From IMG/VR virus record IMGVR_UViG_3300034198_006004, positions 1 through 38,014 of that record: 38,014 bases of DNA, one strand, 5' to 3'. Positions 14,932 through 22,110 of the stretch are shown in pieces; the first letter of the stretch is position 1; every line of letters begins with the position of its first letter. This stretch comes from a virus. Position numbers and translations under genes: made by a program. The notes under the pieces are model-generated. The model was not told where the DNA came from and did no database searches. It saw nothing but the letters and a program-made list of their open reading frames with translations.

Positions 14932-15294
14932 GTGCAATATCTCCACCCTGGCTACACAGGCCGCATTGCAAAATTTAAGACGATGGATTGGTCGCTGGAA
15001 CAGAAAAGGGCCTCTCGCTGGAACCACAGAACTTTTGACCCTACTGTGTTGGTTGCTGAGATGATCCGCAAGTTCGGCTCTACTGTTGTTTACGAGGCAT
15101 TGCGCAGGCCTGTTTTTCATAATCCTTTGCGCAAAAATAACGATTCCATCGACAACTGCTTTACTGCCACAGAACTAAACGACTTGCGAATGCAATGCGT
15201 GTTAGAGGACGACCTTGAACTAGCGGATAAATTTAGGTATTTACTCGTGTTGAAGTATGGTTTTTCAACCGAACCATCACGCCACTCCAAATAG
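14932..15294 (+). CDS. Opposite-strand moron-type protein with UVR-like motif, 120 aa
   Basis: This is the only rightward gene inside the leftward structural block. Its base composition is visibly more A+T rich than its neighbours. GTG at 14932 is preferred (GAGG about 9 nt upstream); an ATG at 14983 would also work. Residues about 80-108 (ELNDLRMQCVLEDDLELADK, then FR) resemble the UVR motif found at the ends of UvrB/UvrC and in ClpC-associated proteins: an acidic EDD, an Ala and an Arg at the expected places. The rest is unfamiliar. A weak TATGAT lies at 14909-14914. It overlaps the glycosyltransferase tail to tail by 18 bp. Function unknown. Confidence 0.65.
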   Translation: MQYLHPGYTGRIAKFKTMDWSLEQKRASRWNHRTFDPTVLVAEMIRKFGSTVVYEALRRPVFHNPLRKNNDSIDNCFTATELNDLRMQCVLEDDLELADKFRYLLVLKYGFSTEPSRHSK

Positions 15295-16128
15295 GTCAAG
15301 CCCGCCAAAGTGCGCCGCGCCGTACTGCGCCACCAGTTCCCGCGTGGCCTGTTCCTGCCATGGCTCCGCGTCGATGTCGCAATGGTGCATCAGGTCGGCA
15401 TACGGTGCCCACCATTCGGCGGGTGTTGGCTGCCGGGTAATACCGGCCAGCGACGGTGCCATGTTGTAAAGCGCATCGATGTCGCGGATGGATTTCTGCG
15501 GGTATTTCACCCGCTCGGATGCCTTGTAAAGCGCGTGCTTGGCAATCAGGCGACGACGGCTGGCGAATTGCAGGTGAAGGAGCCCGCCGCCGTTGATGTA
15601 GCTGGCCTGAGCCGCGCCATACGGGCTGCGCTGGTGGTGGTCGTATCCGTTGCGTGCTTCCCAATGGAGGTGCGGGTGGTCGGCAAAAGCCACGATTGTA
15701 CCGGCGTCGGTGCCCCACGGTCCGCGTTCGGCGCGGTACTGTTCAAGCCCATCGATAATGTTGCGAAACTTGATAGCCGCAAAGCGCTTGGGCGCGAGTT
15801 GCGCTACGTGGTCGCGCATGGCTGGCAGCGTGTCGCCAGCGATGATTTCGTCGGCGTCAACTACGGAGATATGCGTGGCGTCTAGGCAACGGGCGTACTC
15901 CAGCAGCCGTTGCCGGTGGTGCATTTCGCGCCAGATCGTTTCTGACTCGTGGATGACATGCACGCGCCCCGGATGTTCCGCCGCTACGGCCTCTAGGATC
16001 GGCCCAGAGGCGTCTGTGCAGGCGTGGAGGAGGAATACGGCGTCATCGCACCAGCGAAGCAGCGCTCGGGCTGTCAGGCCCAGGCACCACGCTTCATTGC
16101 GGACGGGCTGGATGTTAACGAGCCGCAA
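15277..16128 (-). CDS. Glycosyltransferase-like (GT-A, GT2-type) protein, 283 aa
   Basis: The protein opens with a GT2-like NIQPVRNEAWCLGLTARALL, then VHVIHESETIWREMHHRQRL and HISVVDADEIIAGD, in which D-A-D is the metal-binding signature of GT-A folds. A WEARNGYDHHQRSPYGA loop and helical tail follow. The start is a TTG at 16128 with GGGAGA about 6 nt upstream. The longer ATG frame overlaps the methyltransferase and is low-complexity Ser/Pro. Four neighbouring genes belong to the same cassette. Acceptor and sugar are unknown. Confidence 0.8.
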   Translation of the reverse strand: MRLVNIQPVRNEAWCLGLTARALLRWCDDAVFLLHACTDASGPILEAVAAEHPGRVHVIHESETIWREMHHRQRLLEYARCLDATHISVVDADEIIAGDTLPAMRDHVAQLAPKRFAAIKFRNIIDGLEQYRAERGPWGTDAGTIVAFADHPHLHWEARNGYDHHQRSPYGAAQASYINGGGLLHLQFASRRRLIAKHALYKASERVKYPQKSIRDIDALYNMAPSLAGITRQPTPAEWWAPYADLMHHCDIDAEPWQEQATRELVAQYGAAHFGGLDLFGVA

Positions 16129-16702
16129 CGATGTTCTCCCCGGTGACGTGGAAATTGGTATAGCCGCGACGGCGGGCGGCGGATTCGATCTGAGGTGCAA
16201 ACCCGTCATGCTCCACGCAGAAACACTGCGGGAGCATTTCGTCGGGCTGTTCGAGGAGTTGGGTCGCGAGTTCGACGGATTGGCCTTCGGCGTCAATATC
16301 AATGAAATCGAAGCGCCCGAACTCCTCAAAAATTGCGGCCAGCGTCACTGACGGCACCACCAGCGGGCCGAGGTACTGCGTCAGCGGGTCAGTCTGCCAG
16401 AGCGAGTACACCTTGTGATCGCTGGTGGAAACCGGGTAATCGGTCACCTGCATGGTGATGCGCTTGCCGTGGGCGGTGACAGCAGCTTGTAGCAGGGTGA
16501 TCTTGTCGTTTTTGCCGTACTCGCCCAGGAGTACTCGCATCGGTCCCGGCGATGGCTCGACTAGCACGGCATCCCAGCCTTTTTCGATCAGGGCTCGAGA
16601 GTTGGACAGGTTTGTCGGCCACCATGCGCCGATGTCCAGCACTCGGCCAGTCTCGGGCGTCCATTTGAGGATGTACCACTCCTCATCATTCTGGCTAAAC
16701 AT
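16115..16702 (-). CDS. FkbM-family methyltransferase-like protein, 195 aa
   Basis: The pattern VLDIGAWWPTNLSNSRALIE (motif I, SAM site) and AVLVEPSPGPMRVLL is that of FkbM-type methyltransferases. FDFIDIDAEGQSVELATQLL gives the later core strand. These enzymes methylate sugars and similar groups, often in surface glycans. Start MFSQNDEEWY at 16702 is chosen by GGGAG upstream and by the 8-bp overlap with the gene before. It lies between glycosyltransferases, so a sugar substrate is likely. Confidence 0.85.
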   Translation of the reverse strand: MFSQNDEEWYILKWTPETGRVLDIGAWWPTNLSNSRALIEKGWDAVLVEPSPGPMRVLLGEYGKNDKITLLQAAVTAHGKRITMQVTDYPVSTSDHKVYSLWQTDPLTQYLGPLVVPSVTLAAIFEEFGRFDFIDIDAEGQSVELATQLLEQPDEMLPQCFCVEHDGFAPQIESAARRRGYTNFHVTGENIVAAR

Positions 16703-17492
16703 TCCGATAACGGCTCCCTTGAAGCGACTTCGGGCGGGCTGGATCTTGCTGGATGAAAAGCTGCGGGTAGAGGTCCCAGTCCTGCTGGTGCTCATTGCCG
16801 AACGCGCACGCCTCGCGGTACAGCTTCAGCCCGTAGCGATGGCAGAGGTTGGTATAGATCGCCTGTTCGGTGCGGTGTTCGCGAAAACCGGGATGCTCTG
16901 GTGCCAGCGTGGACGGCTCGAAGGTTTGGCACACCGGATCGAGGCAGTAGTACTGCCATTCAGCCAGGAACGTAGCGACCAGCGGCGCGCCTTTTTGAAA
17001 CAGCATGAACCGCGCTACGGCGGTTGGCGCTTCCAAGTATTGCTCCTGATCCATACCCATCTGGATCATGCAGTCTCTTTTGTTCCATTCGCGATTCTTG
17101 AACGGCGAAGGCCCAGCGGTCGCGGCGAATGCCATAATGCCGCCGATGCGGGAGCATTCTTCGTACAGGACGGTCAGGTCGGCTATGGGGTAGGTGTCGG
17201 CGTCGATGAATAGCACGATGTCGCCGTCAGCGCAGTAGTTATCAAGCGCGTGCCGGATGATGAATGGCTTCCAGGAGAACCATCCAAAACCGCGCCGCCC
17301 GTTGGGGTTGCCTACGCCGCGATGATTGAAGAGCCACTGAAACTCAGGCGTAGCGAAGAACGGCTGCTCGGTCAACCACTTGTCGTCGTAGACGTGGAAC
17401 TCGTCAACGCCGAACCGCTTAAAGTCGCGCACGACCTTTTCAGTCAGTTCGTCGTAGGCCGCGCCGCCGAAGGTGATTAAGTGCTTGGTCAC
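16695..17492 (-). CDS. Glycosyltransferase-like protein, 265 aa
   Basis: Residues about 3-40 (HLITFGGAAYDELTEK) and GDIVLFIDADTYPIADL (about 90-106) are those of a GT-A nucleotide-sugar enzyme, with D-A-D for metal. A late stretch EHRTEQAIYTNLCHRYGL resembles the catalytic or acceptor helix of GMA12/capsule-type transferases. The ATG overlaps the previous gene by 4 bp (17489-17492). Donor unknown. Confidence 0.78.
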   Translation of the reverse strand: MTKHLITFGGAAYDELTEKVVRDFKRFGVDEFHVYDDKWLTEQPFFATPEFQWLFNHRGVGNPNGRRGFGWFSWKPFIIRHALDNYCADGDIVLFIDADTYPIADLTVLYEECSRIGGIMAFAATAGPSPFKNREWNKRDCMIQMGMDQEQYLEAPTAVARFMLFQKGAPLVATFLAEWQYYCLDPVCQTFEPSTLAPEHPGFREHRTEQAIYTNLCHRYGLKLYREACAFGNEHQQDWDLYPQLFIQQDPARPKSLQGSRYRNV

Positions 17493-18190
17493 GCCGGGTA
17501 ACTCTCCGCGAATCCGCTGGCTCGATGCCGATTAAACAGCGCTTTGCTTTCTTCCCAGTGCTTCATGGTGTTGGCTTGCACGAGATACTGCGGCATCGGC
17601 CGCTTTTCGCGTGCCCAGTGCCGGTGTTCGTGCTTCAGGTCCTTGCGCTGCCACAGGCACCCTTGCGCCTTTGCTGCTTCCTGCAGGTGCTCGTCTACGT
17701 GCATATGCCAGTAGTCAGGATGCAGCGGACCCGCCCCTTTATTGGCCTTCAAGCACCACTCGCGCCCCATCCAAGGGCTCCCGCAAATGCGCTCAATGCC
17801 GCCCCAGGCGTCGCCGATTGGCTGCATGACGCCGTAGGTGCCGAACAGGTCTTCCGCGTCACCGTGGCTGGCTATGTCGCCCTTGCCGAACCGGCGCGAA
17901 CACTCCCGCGCGATCTGCTCCGGGTGTTTGTTCTGGTCGGGGAAAACATCGTCTCCGCCAGTTACGACCCATTGACATCCGGGGTCCATTGCAAGCACGG
18001 TATGCGCTAGGGTATTGGCCGCTTGAGCGTAGCCCGGATAGGGCGCGTAGATGGCGAAGTCGGCTTCGACGGGCTGCGCGTCGGCATCACGCCACACGGC
18101 CACTTTGTAGCCCATGCGCCGCCATTCGTTGATGCAATCTTGCGCATCACGCGCTGACTTGGCGCTCGGGATCACATACCAGACGGCCAT
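17489..18190 (-). CDS. Glycosyltransferase-like protein, 233 aa
   Basis: The N terminus YVIPSAKSARDAQDCINEWR, the VVTGGDDVFPDQNKHPEQIA segment (a DD pair at the metal-site place) and HPDYWHMHVDEHLQEAAKAQ suggest a divergent GT-A fold transferase. It is weaker than its neighbours in motif content, so a binding role cannot be excluded. It overlaps the next gene by 19 bp, consistent with one transcript. Confidence 0.65.
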   Translation of the reverse strand: MAVWYVIPSAKSARDAQDCINEWRRMGYKVAVWRDADAQPVEADFAIYAPYPGYAQAANTLAHTVLAMDPGCQWVVTGGDDVFPDQNKHPEQIARECSRRFGKGDIASHGDAEDLFGTYGVMQPIGDAWGGIERICGSPWMGREWCLKANKGAGPLHPDYWHMHVDEHLQEAAKAQGCLWQRKDLKHEHRHWAREKRPMPQYLVQANTMKHWEESKALFNRHRASGFAESYPA

Positions 18191-18957
18191 TTGTACCCCT
18201 TCGGAAGTTCAGAGAGCGAGCATTTGCGGCTCAGGACGCGCTGCGCCGTGTGCGCTTCGTGAACGGATGCGACCATGAGGCCGTAGCCGTCAATGTGTAC
18301 CTTATCGCGGCACTGCTGAATAAACATCGAGTCCTCTCCGCAGTGAGCCACAGGCGCGAAGCGAGAACGGGTCCAGTATTCGCGGCGATAGATGAGCCCG
18401 GAGCCAATGCCGTACATCGGGTCAGCATCGAGCTTGTAGGCTTTCAATTCGCTTGCAAAATGACAGCCGGACGGTACGCACATCGCGGCGCCGCCGATGG
18501 TATGCACCTGCTTTTCAATGCGATCCGGCGAATACCAATCGTCGTCGTCCCAGTGGGCAATAAACTCGCCGGTTGCAAGCTGGCACGCTAGATTACGGAG
18601 CATTCCAAGCTTCATGCCCTGCCCGGCGCGGGTGTAGATGATGCGCGGATCGGCTGGGAGCAAGTCTTTTATCGGATCGGCGCCGTTGTCGAGCACGACC
18701 AGTTGGAGCGGGCTGTAGGTTTGCGCCTGCCAGCACTCCAGAGCACGCGGAATCCACTTGCGGCGGTCGCGCGTAGGCATGATGCAGGAGACTAGGCCTA
18801 ATGTTGACTTTGCTGCGGGGTTGAAAACCTTGTCGTCAAAAGCCAACCCCCGCGCAATCAAATCATTGGCAGTTGAGACATCGACTATATTGACAACCGC
18901 GCCAGCCGGGTATAACTGACTGTCAATGGTCAACTGCCGCTCAAGAATAATTCTCAT
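18172..18957 (-). CDS. GT2 glycosyltransferase fused to a decoration-like N-terminal module, 261 aa
   Basis: From about residue 50 this is a GT2 enzyme: CIMPTRDRRKWIPRALECWQ, LQLVVLDNGAD, then FIAHWDDDDWYSPDRIEK with the DxD. Residues 1-40 (RIILERQLTIDSQLYPAGAV then VNIVDV and DLIARGLA) look like a small phage beta-module found near capsid genes. The fusion may tether the enzyme to the virion or be a recombination relic. The ATG at 18957 is just 7 nt from the terminator tract; the longer frame would lie in the terminator. It is the first gene of the cassette. Confidence 0.82.
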   Translation of the reverse strand: MRIILERQLTIDSQLYPAGAVVNIVDVSTANDLIARGLAFDDKVFNPAAKSTLGLVSCIMPTRDRRKWIPRALECWQAQTYSPLQLVVLDNGADPIKDLLPADPRIIYTRAGQGMKLGMLRNLACQLATGEFIAHWDDDDWYSPDRIEKQVHTIGGAAMCVPSGCHFASELKAYKLDADPMYGIGSGLIYRREYWTRSRFAPVAHCGEDSMFIQQCRDKVHIDGYGLMVASVHEAHTAQRVLSRKCSLSELPKGYKWPSGM

Positions 18958-18963
18958 GTTGTT

Positions 18964-18992
18964 AAAAAAAGGGGCGGAGGTAGATCCGCCCC
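18964..18992 (-). terminator. Rho-independent terminator behind the capsid gene
   Basis: On the minus strand a perfect 8-bp stem GGGGCGGA/TCCGCCCC (18985-18992 with 18971-18978, loop 6 nt) is followed by seven T (18964-18970). It lies 13 bp after the capsid stop. It should end or reduce transcription from the head genes before the glycosylation and tail genes. Confidence 0.92.
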
Positions 18993-19005
18993 TCATGGCC
19001 GTAGC

Positions 19006-20181
19006 TTAGGAAGCGGGCGAGGTGTTCATGGTGCCGGTGATGTAGGACGCGGGGCGGCGAACCACAAGGGCGAGTCGCTCTTCGCATCGAATGGCGACCA
19101 TGTTCTTGATGAAGTAGTCGCTGTGCTCGGTGCTAATCTCGACCGTAACGTCTTCGCGGTCGCGAATGGACGCTTTCACCGAGTTGCCGACGAGGAAAGT
19201 TCCGCTGGTGATCGACGGGGTGACCACCACGCGCATCCCCCAAAGCATCGGCCCCATGGGCGTGTAGAGGAGCCCAGCGTACCCGGAGAGATACTGCCGC
19301 GCCGTGTCTTTGGCCAATTCAATGTCGGCCCAATCGACCGGGTTCAGGATAACCCAGGTGCAAGGCGTCTGATCGGCGCTCTCCACCTGCTGTTTGGCGC
19401 GCCGGATCACGTCGGCCTTGTGCCACACGCCGGTACCCAAAAGTGAGGTCGTGAAAGAAGTCGCCTGCGTGATAAGGCCGTTGAGGTCGTTGCCGGAACC
19501 GGAGCCAGACAAAAGCTGCTGCTCTTCCTTCAGCTTTAGCCCGTAAATCAGTTCGGTGCTGATCACGTCTTGAAGTCCAGAGAAGTCGTCCAGGATCTGC
19601 TTGGTCGCCGGAATCCAGTGAGCAATGGTGCGAACGTTTGCCGTTGCCGTGGTGAAGGTCAGCGCGGCTTCCGCTTTGTCAGAGGCTTCAACCTGAGGCG
19701 AGGCGGCACTGGTAAACGCATTGACTTTGACGTAGTCGATGGCGTTGGCGGTAGTGGGAGACGAGGTGAGCAAGTCGCGAACGGTCAGCTGCCGCATCGG
19801 CTGCATTTCTACGCCCGGGTCGCGTTCAAAGACCAGAACGCCGGAAGTAGCAGAGCCGACAGCCGATGAGGTCACCGTCGTTTTGCGCTCCAGTTCTCGC
19901 AATCCACCCTTGATGTTGATGACGGCAGTTCCGCGCCCATCGCGCGCCAGCTTGAGCACGCTTTCGTTTTCCTTCAGTTCGTCCGCGAAAGACTTGCGCT
20001 CGGTCGGTGCCGGAAACTGAGCTTGCTTGGTGATCAGGGCGTCCAGTTCGTTGCGGAGTTGCAGGTTAGCGGACTTGGTTTCCGCAAGCGCCGCGCCGAG
20101 GTTTTTGATTTCTTCGGCCTGCTTGTTTTGGCCGGTGATGACAAGCTGGGAAATGCTTTCGAGTTGCTGGGAAATTTCCAT
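19006..20181 (-). CDS. Major capsid protein, HK97 fold, 391 aa
   Basis: Residues 1-65 are a coiled-coil delta domain (LESISQLVITGQNKQAEEIK and on) expected to be removed by the protease. The mature part has capsid patterns AIDYVKVNAFTSAASPQVEA, FTTATANVRTIAHWIPATKQ, LIYGLKLKEEQQLLSGSGSG and VVVTPSITSGTFLVGN. The last is followed by a conserved C-terminal strand with RCEERLALVVRRPASY. This is the HK97 gp5 order. AAGGACC precedes the ATG. Its mRNA is terminated at 18964-18992. Confidence 0.95.
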   Translation of the reverse strand: MEISQQLESISQLVITGQNKQAEEIKNLGAALAETKSANLQLRNELDALITKQAQFPAPTERKSFADELKENESVLKLARDGRGTAVINIKGGLRELERKTTVTSSAVGSATSGVLVFERDPGVEMQPMRQLTVRDLLTSSPTTANAIDYVKVNAFTSAASPQVEASDKAEAALTFTTATANVRTIAHWIPATKQILDDFSGLQDVISTELIYGLKLKEEQQLLSGSGSGNDLNGLITQATSFTTSLLGTGVWHKADVIRRAKQQVESADQTPCTWVILNPVDWADIELAKDTARQYLSGYAGLLYTPMGPMLWGMRVVVTPSITSGTFLVGNSVKASIRDREDVTVEISTEHSDYFIKNMVAIRCEERLALVVRRPASYITGTMNTSPAS

Positions 20182-20210
20182 AATGGTCCTTGTTGGTGCC
20201 GAAACGGCGG

Positions 20211-20825
20211 TTAGTTGAGGAGAGACAAGCGCAATCTCGCGATTGCCAATTCCGCCGAGTGGTCGGCGACCGGCTCGGGTTTTGCGGGTGCGGCTGGCGC
20301 GGCCTTTTCGGCTTCCAGTGCGGATATTTTGGCCTCAAGCGCGGCAATTCGCTGAGTGGTGTCGTCGGTGGCCTTCACGCTCGTAATTTGCGCTTGGGTC
20401 ATAGCCGGGAATGTCACAATGGACACTTCCATGAGCTTGATTTCTTGAAGGCGGCGAATGTACTTGCCGTCCTCTTCGCCATAGGTCTTCTTGACGGCCA
20501 TGAAGCCGATAGACAAGCCCTTCACAAGGCCGTTTTTGATCTTGCGGTAAGCGTTCTTCGCGACCGGATCTTCCAGATCTAGCTTGCCGGTGACTTCGAT
20601 CTTGTTGCCTTTTTCGCTTACCGTGCCGAGCCCGATGACTTCCTCGTCGTCGTGCTGCCAGAGCACTGGGACCTCGGGATTTTCGCGGATGGTCTTGGTA
20701 AAGGCACCTTTTTCAATGACATCGCCTTCCAGGTCGGTCACGCCGTACATAGAGGCGATTCCGGTAAACGTGCCATCCTCGCCCATGGCTTTGATTTCGG
20801 TGTAGATGTGGCCTTTATTGTCCAT
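20211..20825 (-). CDS. Prohead protease (HK97 type, U35-like), 204 aa
   Basis: The protein has FTGIASMYGVTDLEGDVIEK, then VLWQHDDEEVIGLG with the catalytic His, and a KGLSIGFMAVKK segment with the Ser at G-L-S-I-G, followed by IKLMEVSIVTFPAM. These are core features of the HK97 gp4 family. The C-terminal Ala/Glu/Pro part is a scaffolding-like tail. The ATG at 20825 has AGGAG 9 nt upstream and overlaps the portal by 11 bp. Confidence 0.93.
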   Translation of the reverse strand: MDNKGHIYTEIKAMGEDGTFTGIASMYGVTDLEGDVIEKGAFTKTIRENPEVPVLWQHDDEEVIGLGTVSEKGNKIEVTGKLDLEDPVAKNAYRKIKNGLVKGLSIGFMAVKKTYGEEDGKYIRRLQEIKLMEVSIVTFPAMTQAQITSVKATDDTTQRIAALEAKISALEAEKAAPAAPAKPEPVADHSAELAIARLRLSLLN

Positions 20826-22110
20826 TGGCGGGTACTCCTGCGTTAGTTTTTGCAATTGATGCGGCTTCCGCCGCCGTGGGTTGTCCGGTGCCTGGAACGG
20901 TCTGCCGGTTGAGTTGGATATAAAGCGCGTCGGCGCCGTCCATCGGGTCGAAGTCGATCATTTCGCGGCCTTCGTTGATGGTGATGAGGCCTTTTTCCAG
21001 CGCGGCGGCGATGGCTTCGAGCATCGACTTGAAGTCGCCACGGAGGAATCCGCTGGCGTCATGCCGAACGGCCCAGCCTGCCGACTTCTGCGCGTCGGTG
21101 AGTAGTACCCGGTAGCACTCCTGTTCAAACGCCGTCATCCACTTGGTAAGAACCCCGGTAAGGTGCGCCCGGTTTTCGTGCTCCAGGTTGTTGTAATGCG
21201 CCTGGGTGAGATCCTGCACGAGCGTGGGAGAGACGCCGTAGAAGCGGCAAATCTCAGGCACCACGGCGCGCGATTGCTCGACTAACTGCGCCTCGGAAGG
21301 TTGAGAGCCGATGCCCTCCCACTCCCAGCCGTCACTGCCCTTGCTGTTGGCTACCAGGAGGATATTGCGGTGAAAAGATTCCTTGCCGTTGCGATATTTT
21401 TGCTGCCACTCCGACTCAAAGCGCTTCTGCGCGGCTTCGTCGGCAAAGGGCATAGTGCGCTTCAGTAGACCAGCGCGAACGCCGCCGCGACCAAAGAACG
21501 TGCCGCCAAAGGATTCCATCGCCATCGCGCGCCCGATGGCCTCTTTGGCCATGTCAACGGTACCGATGCCTAAGACGCCGTCCTCGGAGTGCCCTTGGAG
21601 ATGGAAGATTTCACGGTTTTTGTACTTTTCTTCCTTGTTGTTTATCCTAAACAGGTATTCCGGCTCACCCTTGACAATGTCTTTTTTGATGAGCAGCGAC
21701 GGGTGAATCGGGATCAGCGCGACCGGCTCACCCATGTTGGCGGCGCGTTCGATTCTTGCGTACCCGTTGCCGTAGTTCAGCGCCCAGTGCAGCGTGGTTT
21801 CGCGCCATTTTTGCGGGGTTTGGAAGCCGTTTGGAATGAGGTTAAGGATGCGATGCAGGCGAGAATCCGGCTCAAATGTGGTCTTGAACCCGACCTTACG
21901 CACCACCGGCAGCGGCATCGACGCGATAGGCGAACAGATAGCGCGAGTGCAGGCTGCGACAGGGCCGCAGCGCATGGCGGATTCGACGGTGACGACCACG
22001 CCGGAATCGGTTTGCTGGCCCATGCCATAAAGCTGGGCCAGCCGATAGTACCCGTTGCGCTGGTACCATGCGGCTGCCACTGCTTCGTATGCTTTGCGAA
22101 TGATGTTCAA
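20815..22110 (-). CDS. Portal protein, HK97 type, 431 aa
   Basis: The portal ring is the entry and exit of DNA. Patterns SAMRCGPVAACTRAICSPIA, LHWALNYGNGYARIERAANM, EIFHLQGHSEDGVLGIGTVD, the RGGVRAGLLKRTMPFADEAA segment and VPEICRFYGVSPTLVQDLTQ are those of HK97-type portals (Phage_portal). It starts 4 bp inside the TerL stop and lies between TerL and the protease, the standard order. Confidence 0.95.
   Translation of the reverse strand: MNIIRKAYEAVAAAWYQRNGYYRLAQLYGMGQQTDSGVVVTVESAMRCGPVAACTRAICSPIASMPLPVVRKVGFKTTFEPDSRLHRILNLIPNGFQTPQKWRETTLHWALNYGNGYARIERAANMGEPVALIPIHPSLLIKKDIVKGEPEYLFRINNKEEKYKNREIFHLQGHSEDGVLGIGTVDMAKEAIGRAMAMESFGGTFFGRGGVRAGLLKRTMPFADEAAQKRFESEWQQKYRNGKESFHRNILLVANSKGSDGWEWEGIGSQPSEAQLVEQSRAVVPEICRFYGVSPTLVQDLTQAHYNNLEHENRAHLTGVLTKWMTAFEQECYRVLLTDAQKSAGWAVRHDASGFLRGDFKSMLEAIAAALEKGLITINEGREMIDFDPMDGADALYIQLNRQTVPGTGQPTAAEAASIAKTNAGVPANGQ

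Noticed and set aside
15650-16351. Rightward 233-codon frame over the glycosyltransferase genes
   Set aside because: Antisense of motif-bearing genes with Arg/Ser-rich composition. No promoter or neighbour supports it.
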